Shown in pieces: positions 18,095-25,824 of a DNA stretch of 64,000 nt. Under the pieces are notes generated by a model that was not told where the DNA came from, ran no database searches, and worked only from the letters and a program-made list of their open reading frames with translations. Origin of the DNA: Phycisphaeraceae bacterium. GTDB taxonomy: Bacteria > Planctomycetota > Phycisphaerae > Phycisphaerales > Phycisphaeraceae. The DNA lies in the NCBI GenBank assembly GCA_029260715.1, contig JAJDCS010000034.1:1-64000 (forward strand), read 5' to 3'. The position numbers and the translations under genes were made by a program. The first letter of the stretch is position 1. The number at the start of each line of letters is the position of its first letter.

Positions 18095-19456
18095 ATGCCC
18101 CTAGCCGAACCCATCCTCTGCAAGCGAATCCCCACACCACCCTGGGGCGACCCACGCGACCGCGCGCTCGTCACACTCGACCAATACCTCGAAACAGACG
18201 GCTACCAAGCGCTACGCCAAGCCGTCAAGACCGACCCCAAAGACGTCATCGACCTCGTCAAAGCCAGCGAGCTGCGTGGCCGAGGCGGAGCAGGCTTCCC
18301 AGCAGGCATGAAGTGGAGCTTCCTACCACCCGAAGACGGCGACCGCCGATACCTCGCCATCAACTGCGACGAAGCAGAACCCGGCACATTCAAAGACCGC
18401 ATGATCGTCGACTTCGACCCCCACATCCTCCTCGAAGGCATCGCCATCTGCATGCACGCCTGCCGACTCGACACCGCATACATCTACATCCGCGGCGAGT
18501 ACCACGCACAAGCCAAAACACTCCAACACGCCGTCGCCGAAGCCTACAAATACAGCGTGTTCGGCAAAGACTCGATCCTCGGCCAAATCAACGGACGAGA
18601 CCCACAGTGCTACGTCCACCGCGGCGCCGGCGCCTATATCTGCGGCGAAGAAACCGCGCTACTCGAATCGCTCGAAGGCAAGCGGGGTTGGCCACGCATC
18701 AAGCCCCCGTTCCCCGCCGTCGAAGGCGCCTTCGCCCGGCCCACCATCATCAACAACGTTGAGACGCTGGCCATGGTCGGCCCGATCGTGCTCAAGGGCG
18801 CCGACTGGTTCAAATCCATGGGCACCCAACGCCCCGAAGGCGCGCCGCCCACCGTCCCCGCCAGCTTCGGCCCCAAACTCTATGGCGTGTCCGGCCACGT
18901 CAACCGCCCCGGCGTATACGAAGACGAACTGGGCATCACCCTCAGCGAACTCATCGAAAACCACTGCGGCGGCATGCGCAACGGAAAGAAATTCAAAGCC
19001 GCCATCCCAGGCGGCATCTCCATGGGCATCCTCGGCACCGACCAGTACGACGCCAAGCTCGATTTCGACATCGGCAAAGCCTACGGCTGTCTCGGCCTGG
19101 GAACCGCAGGCGTCATCGTCATGGACGAAGACACCGACATCGTCGCCGCCACACGCAACATCGTCCGCTTCTTCGCCCACGAATCGTGTGGCCAGTGTAC
19201 GCCCTGCCGAGAGGGCACCGCCTGGATGTACAAGCTGCTCACACGCATCGAAAACGGCGGCGGTACCACCAACGACCTAGACCTGCTATTGGAACTCGCC
19301 GGCTCCATGGGCTCCATGCCCGGCACCACCATCTGCGGCTTAGCCGACGGCGCCAACTGGGCCGTACGCACTATTCTGAATAAATTCCGGGGCGACTTCG
19401 AAAAACGCGTCCGCAAACAGCGATACGTGTCGCTGCCCGTCGCCGCAACTCGGTGA
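18095..19456 (+). CDS. nuoF: NADH-quinone oxidoreductase subunit F
   Basis: The 51 kDa-type subunit of complex I, which binds NADH and FMN and carries the N3 [4Fe-4S] cluster. The 453 residues contain the FMN/NADH-binding LRGRGGAGFPAGMKW near residues 61-75, NCDEAEPGTFKDR, YICGEETALLESLEG, the cluster motif SCGQCTPCREG with C-x2-C-x2-C, and the fourth ligand in TTICGLADGA. The ATG at 18095 fits the family start. It is the last gene of the nuoDEF set; a TTG-started response regulator follows after 59 bases. Confidence 0.95.
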   Translation: MPLAEPILCKRIPTPPWGDPRDRALVTLDQYLETDGYQALRQAVKTDPKDVIDLVKASELRGRGGAGFPAGMKWSFLPPEDGDRRYLAINCDEAEPGTFKDRMIVDFDPHILLEGIAICMHACRLDTAYIYIRGEYHAQAKTLQHAVAEAYKYSVFGKDSILGQINGRDPQCYVHRGAGAYICGEETALLESLEGKRGWPRIKPPFPAVEGAFARPTIINNVETLAMVGPIVLKGADWFKSMGTQRPEGAPPTVPASFGPKLYGVSGHVNRPGVYEDELGITLSELIENHCGGMRNGKKFKAAIPGGISMGILGTDQYDAKLDFDIGKAYGCLGLGTAGVIVMDEDTDIVAATRNIVRFFAHESCGQCTPCREGTAWMYKLLTRIENGGGTTNDLDLLLELAGSMGSMPGTTICGLADGANWAVRTILNKFRGDFEKRVRKQRYVSLPVAATR

Positions 19457-19515
19457 TGCACGTCTGTCAGCATCACCGCACATGATGAAGCCCCCAAGGG
19501 CAGAGAGATATACCC

Positions 19516-19935
19516 TTGTCGCTTAGCATCCTACTCGTCGACGACTCCGAAGCCATCCAGAGACTCATGGGCAAGCTCCTCAAAGACGCAGGCCACAAAG
19601 TCACGCTCACCATGGACGGCCGCGAAGGCGCCGCCGCCGCCCTCAAACACCACAGAGCCGGCAAGAGCTTTCACATCATTTTCATGGACATGGACATGCC
19701 GCGCATGAACGGCCACGCCGCCACCCGCAAGCTACGCGAAAGAGGCTACACCGGCATCATCGTTGCTTTAACATCCCTAAACATGCCCGCCGACCGCCGT
19801 AAATGCCTCGAAGTAGGCTGCAACGACTACGCCGCCAAGCCCATCAGCAAGCCAAAGCTCATGGCGATCATCGATTTCTACGAGCGGCAGCAGAAAACCT
19901 CGGAGCCGGATCAACCGGAAGCCAACCCCAATTGA
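19516..19935 (+). CDS. Single-domain response regulator (CheY-like)
   Basis: 139 residues forming one receiver domain with no output domain. The acidic pair is DD in LLVDDSE, the phosphoacceptor Asp is in FMDMDMP, the conserved Thr in ALTS and the Lys in AAKPI. The length leaves only a short charged tail, so it should act by protein contact, as CheY or Spo0F do. The start is TTG (or a nearby alternative). No histidine kinase is encoded nearby. It faces nuoB convergently across a strong hairpin. Confidence 0.85.
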   Translation: MSLSILLVDDSEAIQRLMGKLLKDAGHKVTLTMDGREGAAAALKHHRAGKSFHIIFMDMDMPRMNGHAATRKLRERGYTGIIVALTSLNMPADRRKCLEVGCNDYAAKPISKPKLMAIIDFYERQQKTSEPDQPEANPN

Positions 19936-19974
19936 ATTGAATCGCACTGTTTGTTTATGTGTACCGTCGGGTGG

Positions 19975-20011
19975 CTGGGGCTAAGTCCGCCTAAGGCGGA
20001 CTTAGCCCCAG
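19975..20011. terminator. Perfect 17 bp hairpin between convergent genes
   Basis: CTGGGGCTAAGTCCGCC, TAA and its exact complement (19975-20011) lie between the response regulator and nuoB. There is no T run, so it may act as a bidirectional transcript end or be a repeat: the related stem GGGGCTAAGTCCGCC also occurs inside the element at 133-257. Confidence 0.6.
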
Positions 20012-20026
20012 TGTTAGCCCGATGAC

Positions 20027-20587
20027 CTACCCCACCGTCAACTGCACCGGCTGAGGCCCCACACGGTGAGCAGGCTCAATCGCAACCCCCAGCGGACGAC
20101 GCTTACCACCCGCAGGCGGCAGCCCGTCCTCATCAACGATCCGCTGGATCGCCATCACACCCTCGATCAACTGCTCGGGTCGAGGCGGGCAACCCGGCAC
20201 GTACACGTCCACCGGGATGAACTGGTCAACGCCTTGCACCACCGCGTACGTATCGAACACACCCCCCGTCGACGCGCAAGCACCCATCGAGATCACCCAC
20301 TTCGGCTCCGTCATCTGCTGATAAATACGCTGAAGCACGGGCAGCATCTTGATCGCCACCCGACCCGCCACGATCAGCAAATCGCTCTGCCGCGGGCTAA
20401 AACGCATCACCTCAGCCCCGAACCGCGCCAGGTCATACCGGCTGGACGCCGTCGCCATCAGCTCGATCCCACAGCAAGCCGTCGCAAACGGCATGGGCCA
20501 CAAGCTCGACCGACGAGCGAAGTTCACCACCTTCTGCAACTGCGTGGTCAAAAAATTGTCGGTCGGCAATACAGCTTCAGTGCCCAT
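20027..20587 (-). CDS. nuoB: NADH-quinone oxidoreductase subunit B
   Basis: The PSST-type subunit of complex I, carrying cluster N2, the last iron-sulfur centre before quinone. The 186 residues contain [17 protein letters not shown] with the adjacent cysteine pair, [28 protein letters not shown] and [18 protein letters not shown], which together supply the four cluster ligands. It lies on the opposite strand to nuoDEF, converging with the response regulator, so complex I genes are split in this genome. No nuoC is adjacent. Confidence 0.95.
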   Translation of the reverse strand: MGTEAVLPTDNFLTTQLQKVVNFARRSSLWPMPFATACCGIELMATASSRYDLARFGAEVMRFSPRQSDLLIVAGRVAIKMLPVLQRIYQQMTEPKWVISMGACASTGGVFDTYAVVQGVDQFIPVDVYVPGCPPRPEQLIEGVMAIQRIVDEDGLPPAGGKRRPLGVAIEPAHRVGPQPVQLTVG

Positions 20588-21037
20588 AACAAACGCCTCT
20601 TCAAAAGACCTCCGTATACCCTATCGGTCTCAAGCCGCACGGCATTTTACTCTTAAACACCACCCCCGCACACCCACGCCACCAGCGATGGGTGCCACTA
20701 CCCGGCCAAAGGCCGCGTAGTGCGATCGACAACAGGCAAGCTTCGTTCGGCGATTTGGTTTCACACGCTTTAGCAAGTAAGCGGTGCTCGCACCGCCACC
20801 CATCTCCAACCCACCCCGTTCCACCCTCCTGAGGCCGCCCCCCCGATTCGCCGATGAGAGACTAAGCGCCCGCGCACGCAACGCGCCACGGTCCGGATAA
20901 CCAGATACGCGCCTTGCCTGCCGTGGATTGAATTACAATCGCAGGGCACTAAGAATAACGGGACCAGCGAGAAGGCTACGCGTGCAACCCGTGAGCACGC
21001 CGAACAAACCCGCCCCGGTTAGGGATACAAGATCCAG
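20588..21037. other. Divergent intergenic region between nuoB and the glycosyltransferase gene
   Basis: 450 bases that should hold promoters for both directions. I see no convincing promoter boxes. A GGGTGCCAC hairpin lies at 20690-20725. No gene. Confidence 0.55.
20690..20725 (+). repeat. GGGTGCCAC hairpin repeat, copy 3
   Basis: CACTACCCGGCC and GGCCGCGTAGTG pair around AAA with one mismatch, framed by GGGTGC and CGA. Confidence 0.8.
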
Positions 21038-22303
21038 GTGGTCAACCACAAGAAAAACCCCAGCGACGATTGGCCGCCAAAGCCCGACGGGCGGCAGGCC
21101 GTCCTGCACACACGCGTCGTCACCGACACCGGCGGCGGGCCCGACAAGACCATCCTCCTGTCCGCGCCTTTCATGGCCAAAACCGACTACTGGCTCGCCG
21201 CGGCCTACATGCACCCGCCAGAAGACCCAGGCTTCGAGCAGGTCAGACAACGCGCACAAGCCGTCGGCTGCCCCTTCATCGGCGTGCCCGATCGCGGCCC
21301 CCTCGACCAAAGCGTCTTGCGACGGATGCTACAGATCTGCAAACACTACGACGTAAAAATCTGGCACGGCCACGACTACAAGTCCAACCTACTAGGCATG
21401 GCCTTACGCCCGTTCTGGCCCATGAAACTTGTCACCACCGTCCACGGCTGGGTCAAGCACACCACACGAACACCCTTGTATTACGCTGTCGATCGCTGGT
21501 CGCTGCCTTATTACCACCATGTCGTCTGCGTGTCCGAAGACCTGCTCGACCGCGTCGCCAAGCTGGGCGTCCCCGCCGATCGCCTCACACTGATCCACAA
21601 CGCCATCGACGAACGCACCTTCTCACGCCAATACCCCGCACCCCAATCGCCCCTGCGAAAGCCCAACGGACCCGCAGGCCCGCATGGCGTACCCGAAGGG
21701 CGACTGCTCATCGGCGCTGTGGGCCGCCTTAGCCCCGAAAAAGCATTCAACAACCTCATCCGAGCCACCCACGTCCTCGTCGAACAAGGCCACGACCTCG
21801 CCCTCTGGATCGCAGGCGAAGGCGACAGCCGCGACGAACTACAAGTCTTAATCGATCACCTAGGCTTGTCAGACCGCGTCAAGCTCCTGGGCTTCCGCGC
21901 CGACCTCATCGAGCTTTACCACGCCATGGATCTCTTCGTCCTAAGCAGCCTGCGCGAAGGCCTGCCAAACGTCCTGCTCGAAGCCATGGCCATGCACGTG
22001 CCCGTCGTCTCCACCCGCGTCGCCGGTGTGCCCAACCTCATCACCGACGAACAGACCGGTATGCTCTGCGAAATCGGGAACATCGACCAATTAGCTGATG
22101 CCATGCGCCGGGTCGTAGCCGATAACAACCTCCGGCAGACATTAGCCACACAAGCACGACAACGCATCGAGCAGCAGTACAGCTTTACCAAACGCATGGA
22201 CAAGATCAGAGCCATCTACGACCGTGTCTCAGGGGTTGCCACCGACGGCTCACCACAGGCCAACCCCGCTGCGCCCATCTCACCAGCCGTATCAAAGCAT
22301 TAA
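21038..22303 (+). CDS. Glycosyltransferase family 4 protein
   Basis: Cytoplasmic or membrane-associated sugar transferase, probably adding a nucleotide-activated sugar to a surface polysaccharide. The 421 residues have two Rossmann-like halves. The N-terminal half includes a Gly-rich TDTGGGPDKTILL and KIWHGHDYKSN; the C-terminal half has VGRLSPEKAFNNLIRA, WIAGEGDSRDELQ, LLGFRADLIELYHAMDLFVLSSLREGLP and the donor-binding EAMAMHVPVV(ST)RVAGVP, where E-x7-E is the GT4 signature. It starts with GTG at 21038. It is the first gene of the exosortase locus; an acetyltransferase starts 5 bases after its stop. Confidence 0.9.
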   Translation: MVNHKKNPSDDWPPKPDGRQAVLHTRVVTDTGGGPDKTILLSAPFMAKTDYWLAAAYMHPPEDPGFEQVRQRAQAVGCPFIGVPDRGPLDQSVLRRMLQICKHYDVKIWHGHDYKSNLLGMALRPFWPMKLVTTVHGWVKHTTRTPLYYAVDRWSLPYYHHVVCVSEDLLDRVAKLGVPADRLTLIHNAIDERTFSRQYPAPQSPLRKPNGPAGPHGVPEGRLLIGAVGRLSPEKAFNNLIRATHVLVEQGHDLALWIAGEGDSRDELQVLIDHLGLSDRVKLLGFRADLIELYHAMDLFVLSSLREGLPNVLLEAMAMHVPVVSTRVAGVPNLITDEQTGMLCEIGNIDQLADAMRRVVADNNLRQTLATQARQRIEQQYSFTKRMDKIRAIYDRVSGVATDGSPQANPAAPISPAVSKH

Positions 22304-22308
22304 CTGGC

Positions 22309-22881
22309 ATGAGCTTAGTCAAGACAATCGCTAAAGGGGTGGGGTGGCTGATCGCCTTGCCGTATCTATTTAGTTACGCCATTTTTATAGTTGTCCTAGG
22401 CCGTGACCGGGCGTTCACCCTCATCAGCGAGTCCATCGCCATAGCGCCAGGCGTGTTCGGCGTTTACGCGCGCCAAGCTTACTACGGCTGCGTGCTGCAG
22501 CACGTCGGGTCGGATGTCTACTTCGGCTTCATGAGCCTGCTCAGCAAGCCCGGTGCCGTCATCGGCGACGGCGTCTACATCGGCCGCTTCTGCACGCTAG
22601 GCCTCGTCGAACTCGGCGACGACGTGATGTTAGCCGACGGCGTGCAAGTACTTAGCGGCCGCCATCAACACGGCGCCGAGTCGATTCGCCACCAGGCGCT
22701 AAGAGATAACCCCATTAAATTTCAAAAGGTGACGATCCAAGAAGGGGCCTGGCTCGGCGCGGGGTGCATCGTCATGGCGGACGTAGGCAAGAGAGCCATC
22801 GTCGGAGCCGGCGCCGTGGTGGTAAAACCCGTCCAAGCAGATGCAAAAGTCGGCGGCGTACCCGCTAAAACCTTACATTAA
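22309..22881 (+). CDS. Hexapeptide-repeat acyltransferase
   Basis: Probable O- or N-acetyltransferase acting on sugar residues of an exported polysaccharide. After an N-terminal hydrophobic segment (VGWLIALPYLFSYAIFIVVL) the 190-residue protein shows left-handed beta-helix hexapeptides: VIGDGVYIGRFCTLG, VELGDDVMLADGVQVL and a later VTIQEGAWLGAGCIVMADVG, ending GAGAVVVKPV and GGVPAKTL as in the LbetaH group. HQHG in the loop may hold a catalytic His. It follows the GT4 gene by 5 bases, so they are cotranscribed. Confidence 0.85.
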   Translation: MSLVKTIAKGVGWLIALPYLFSYAIFIVVLGRDRAFTLISESIAIAPGVFGVYARQAYYGCVLQHVGSDVYFGFMSLLSKPGAVIGDGVYIGRFCTLGLVELGDDVMLADGVQVLSGRHQHGAESIRHQALRDNPIKFQKVTIQEGAWLGAGCIVMADVGKRAIVGAGAVVVKPVQADAKVGGVPAKTLH

Positions 22882-22990
22882 CGACAAAACCAGGCGATCA
22901 TAGTACCCTCAAGCGCATCAGCAAAAAACCACAGCGGTAGGGGGGCTGTTTTTATCGGCAACCCTTCGCCGATAACGATTGCAAGCACAT

Positions 22991-24052
22991 ATGATAGAAG
23001 TAATTAAAACAATAAACCCCAGCCTCAAGCAGGAGTTAGACCAATACCTCGCCCTCGCCAAGCCCGGCGCCTGCCCCGAGCACGACCCCAGGTGGCTAGA
23101 CGTGCTAAGCGACGGCTTAAAACACCGACCATGCCTGCTCGTCGCCAGGGAAGACCCCTCGGGCCAGATCAACGGCTACCTCCCCCTCGCACTCGTCGCC
23201 AGCCGACTATTCGGGCGGTTCCTCGTCAGCCTGCCATACCTAAACCGTGCCGGCATCGTCGCTAACGACGAACAAACCGCCTCCCAATTGCTCAGCCGCG
23301 CCGTGGAACTCGCCCAAGAACACAACGCCAAGCACCTGGAACTACGCCACCACGGCCAGTGGGATCAACTGTTCGACAATAACCAGCAAATCCACGCCAC
23401 ACGCGACGACAAAGTCCGCATGGTCCTAGAATTGCCTAACGACGAAGAAGCCCTCTGGAAGTCGATCGGCCCAAAGGTCCGCAACCAGACACGCAAGGGC
23501 GACAAGTTCGAGCTAACCATCCGCTGGGGTACCACGGACCTGCTCAATGATTTTTACGATATTTTCGCCGTCAACATGCGCGACCTGGGCACGCCCGTGT
23601 ACGCCAAAAAGCTCTTCGCCAGCATCATGACCCACTTCCCCAATGAAGCCGAGTTCGCCGTCGTGGACTTCGAAGGCCGACCCATCTCCACCGCCATGAT
23701 CATCCACCAGCAACACTCCACCCAGGTCCCCTCCGCAAGCTGCCTACGAGAATTCAACCACACAAACGCCAACATGTGGATGTACCACCACCTCCTGCTC
23801 CGCGCCATCACCCGCGGCAGCAAAACATTCGACTTCGGCAGATCCAGCGAAGACTCCGGCACGTACCGTTTTAAAAAGCAGTGGGGGGCCCAACCACACC
23901 CCACACGGTGGTACTATCATGTACGCTCTGGGGATATAAGCAGCCTGCGCCCCGACAGCCCCGGCAACCGCCGACGCGTCGAGACGTGGAAAAAAATGCC
24001 GCTTTGGTTAACACGGTTGATCGGCCCCATCATTGTGCGGGGGATCCCATGA
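22991..24052 (+). CDS. FemAB-related GNAT protein of the PEP-CTERM/exosortase type
   Basis: 353 residues resembling the FemAB-like, PEP-CTERM-associated family found next to exosortases; these have a GNAT-type acyltransferase fold and an unproven role in envelope or exopolysaccharide modification. Typical stretches are PEHDPRWLDVL, GYLPLALVASRLFGRFLVSLPYLNRAGI, KVRNQTRKG, MRDLGTPVYAKKLF and the C-terminal FDFGRSSEDSGTYRFKKQWG. The ATG at 22991 is chosen over an in-frame TTG four codons earlier; neither has a clear RBS. Its TGA overlaps the exosortase ATG as ATGA. Confidence 0.85.
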   Translation: MIEVIKTINPSLKQELDQYLALAKPGACPEHDPRWLDVLSDGLKHRPCLLVAREDPSGQINGYLPLALVASRLFGRFLVSLPYLNRAGIVANDEQTASQLLSRAVELAQEHNAKHLELRHHGQWDQLFDNNQQIHATRDDKVRMVLELPNDEEALWKSIGPKVRNQTRKGDKFELTIRWGTTDLLNDFYDIFAVNMRDLGTPVYAKKLFASIMTHFPNEAEFAVVDFEGRPISTAMIIHQQHSTQVPSASCLREFNHTNANMWMYHHLLLRAITRGSKTFDFGRSSEDSGTYRFKKQWGAQPHPTRWYYHVRSGDISSLRPDSPGNRRRVETWKKMPLWLTRLIGPIIVRGIP

Positions 24053-25800
24053 ACCCACCAAACCCTCACCAGCCGCCCGACGAAAGCGAGATCGAAGAGA
24101 TCAGACACGACGCCGAAGAAAAAATACAAGCCATCGAGCAGGCCAAAGCCAGGGAAGAAGCCTCAGCACTCACCAAGTGGGCCAAGATCAGCCTGTTCAC
24201 CACCACAGCCTTGCTCGCGCTGGCCTGGCACCGAACCTTCATGGAAATGTGGGGCCGGTGGTTCCCCGCCTGGCGACTCGAAAAGCTACCACTCATGGAG
24301 CGGCTCACCGAGGGGGACTCCTACTACACACACGGGCCGCTCGTCCCACTGACCTGCCTCATCATGGCCGGGTTCATCCACAAACGCGTCGGCCTGCCCC
24401 TGCACAGAACACGCGGCGCCACCATCCTCGGTTGGCTGCTACTGGTCGTCTTCTTCACCTTCCACCTACTTAGCGTCTCACCGAGCGCGCGCGTCATGTT
24501 CGTCTCGGGCTTCGCGCTGATCGGCGTCATCGGCGGATTGATCCTAATCTGGGGCGGCTGGCCGCTCGCCAAGGCGTACTGGTTGCCCGTCGTCTTCCTC
24601 GCGTTCATGATCCCGCTGCCAGAAGTCGCCATCGGCGACCTCAACTTCAAGCTAAAGAACATCGCCGGCGACGCGTCACTCTGGCTCACGAACAACGTGT
24701 TCGCCGTGCCCGCCGTCAAAGACGGCAGCTACGTCTACCTCTCACCAGACCCCGTCACCGGAGAGCCAAAGACACTGGTCATCGAAAACGTCTGCAGCGG
24801 CTTGCGCAGCCTCATCTCGCTCGTCTGGTTCGCGTCACTGTTCGCCGTCGTCTGCAGGGTCAAGGGGTACTGGCGGCTGTTCATGCTGGCCATGGCCGTA
24901 CCCGTCGCCGTCGTCACCAACGTCATACGCATCACCGCGCTCAACGTCGTGGCGCACCACTACTCCATCGCCGCCGCCGGACCGGGAGCCTGGTTCCACG
25001 ACCTCTCGGGGCTGCTGGTCTTCGCCATGGCGTTGGCGATCCTCTTCGGACTAGAGCAAGCGATCATCGGGTTAAGCAAGCTCCTTAAAAAAGACTGGGT
25101 CGACCACCGACTCCTGGGGTTCTTGGAAAAAATCCCCCGGCTCGACGCGGTCAGACGCGGCCCCGTACCGCCCGTCGCCGTCGCCACCCTCACCGCCGTC
25201 GCCGCCATGAGCCTCTACTGGAGCGTCTACACCTGGGACCAGTCCTTCAGTGTTGAGATCGGCGACGTCGTGCCCAAGCGGGTCGAACTCGACGGCCGCG
25301 TCTACATCGGCCAAGACCACGAACTCGACGAGCAATCACTGATCATCCTCGAATACCCCGACTACATCTACCGCCGCTACTTCGACGCCCCAACCTTCAC
25401 AGGCGTCGACCTGCTCATCGTCTTCAGCGCCAACAACCGCAAAGGCACACACCCGCCCGAGGTCTGCATCGAAGGCGGCGGCGACCGCATCACAACCAAA
25501 AAAATCGAAACCGTCCCCGTCGAAGGCCTGGGCGACCTGGACATGCGACAACTGCTCACACAACGCGGCAACCGCATGACACAATTCCTCTACATCTACA
25601 AGTGCGGCTCGCGGTACACCTCCAGCTTCTTCGCCCAGCAGTTCTGGATCTTTGTCAACGGCCTGCTCGCCCGCGACACCGCCGGCGCGCTGATACGCAT
25701 CAGCGTCCCCGCAGACCCGCGAGACACCGAGGCCGCCGCAAAACTGGCACAACAAGCCGCACAAGCGCTGCTGCCTCACATCGACAAAGGCCTGCCGTGA
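24049..25800 (+). CDS. Exosortase with fused EpsI-like C-terminal domain
   Basis: Integral membrane transpeptidase thought to recognise and cut PEP-CTERM tails. A hydrophilic, coiled-coil N-terminus (residues 10-45) precedes about eight membrane segments (about 45-340). The family catalytic triad is visible: Cys249 in ENVCSGLRS, Arg294 in NVIRITALN and His317 in WFHDLSGLL. Residues 370-583 form a soluble domain with HPPEVC (468-473), as in EpsI proteins, so sorting and EpsI functions are joined in one chain. I chose the ATG at 24049, which overlaps the FemAB stop; the frame is open upstream but overlaps that gene. PEP-CTERM proteins at 13270, 15387 and 34598 are likely substrates. Confidence 0.92.
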   Translation: MNPPNPHQPPDESEIEEIRHDAEEKIQAIEQAKAREEASALTKWAKISLFTTTALLALAWHRTFMEMWGRWFPAWRLEKLPLMERLTEGDSYYTHGPLVPLTCLIMAGFIHKRVGLPLHRTRGATILGWLLLVVFFTFHLLSVSPSARVMFVSGFALIGVIGGLILIWGGWPLAKAYWLPVVFLAFMIPLPEVAIGDLNFKLKNIAGDASLWLTNNVFAVPAVKDGSYVYLSPDPVTGEPKTLVIENVCSGLRSLISLVWFASLFAVVCRVKGYWRLFMLAMAVPVAVVTNVIRITALNVVAHHYSIAAAGPGAWFHDLSGLLVFAMALAILFGLEQAIIGLSKLLKKDWVDHRLLGFLEKIPRLDAVRRGPVPPVAVATLTAVAAMSLYWSVYTWDQSFSVEIGDVVPKRVELDGRVYIGQDHELDEQSLIILEYPDYIYRRYFDAPTFTGVDLLIVFSANNRKGTHPPEVCIEGGGDRITTKKIETVPVEGLGDLDMRQLLTQRGNRMTQFLYIYKCGSRYTSSFFAQQFWIFVNGLLARDTAGALIRISVPADPRDTEAAAKLAQQAAQALLPHIDKGLP

Positions 25801-25824
25801 CACGCCGCCATGAGATGAACCACA

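Noticed and set aside
23881-24048. N-terminal extension of the exosortase frame
   Set aside because: Overlaps the FemAB-like gene in another frame and has Pro/Arg-rich nonsense composition; the ATGA overlap gives a natural start at 24049.
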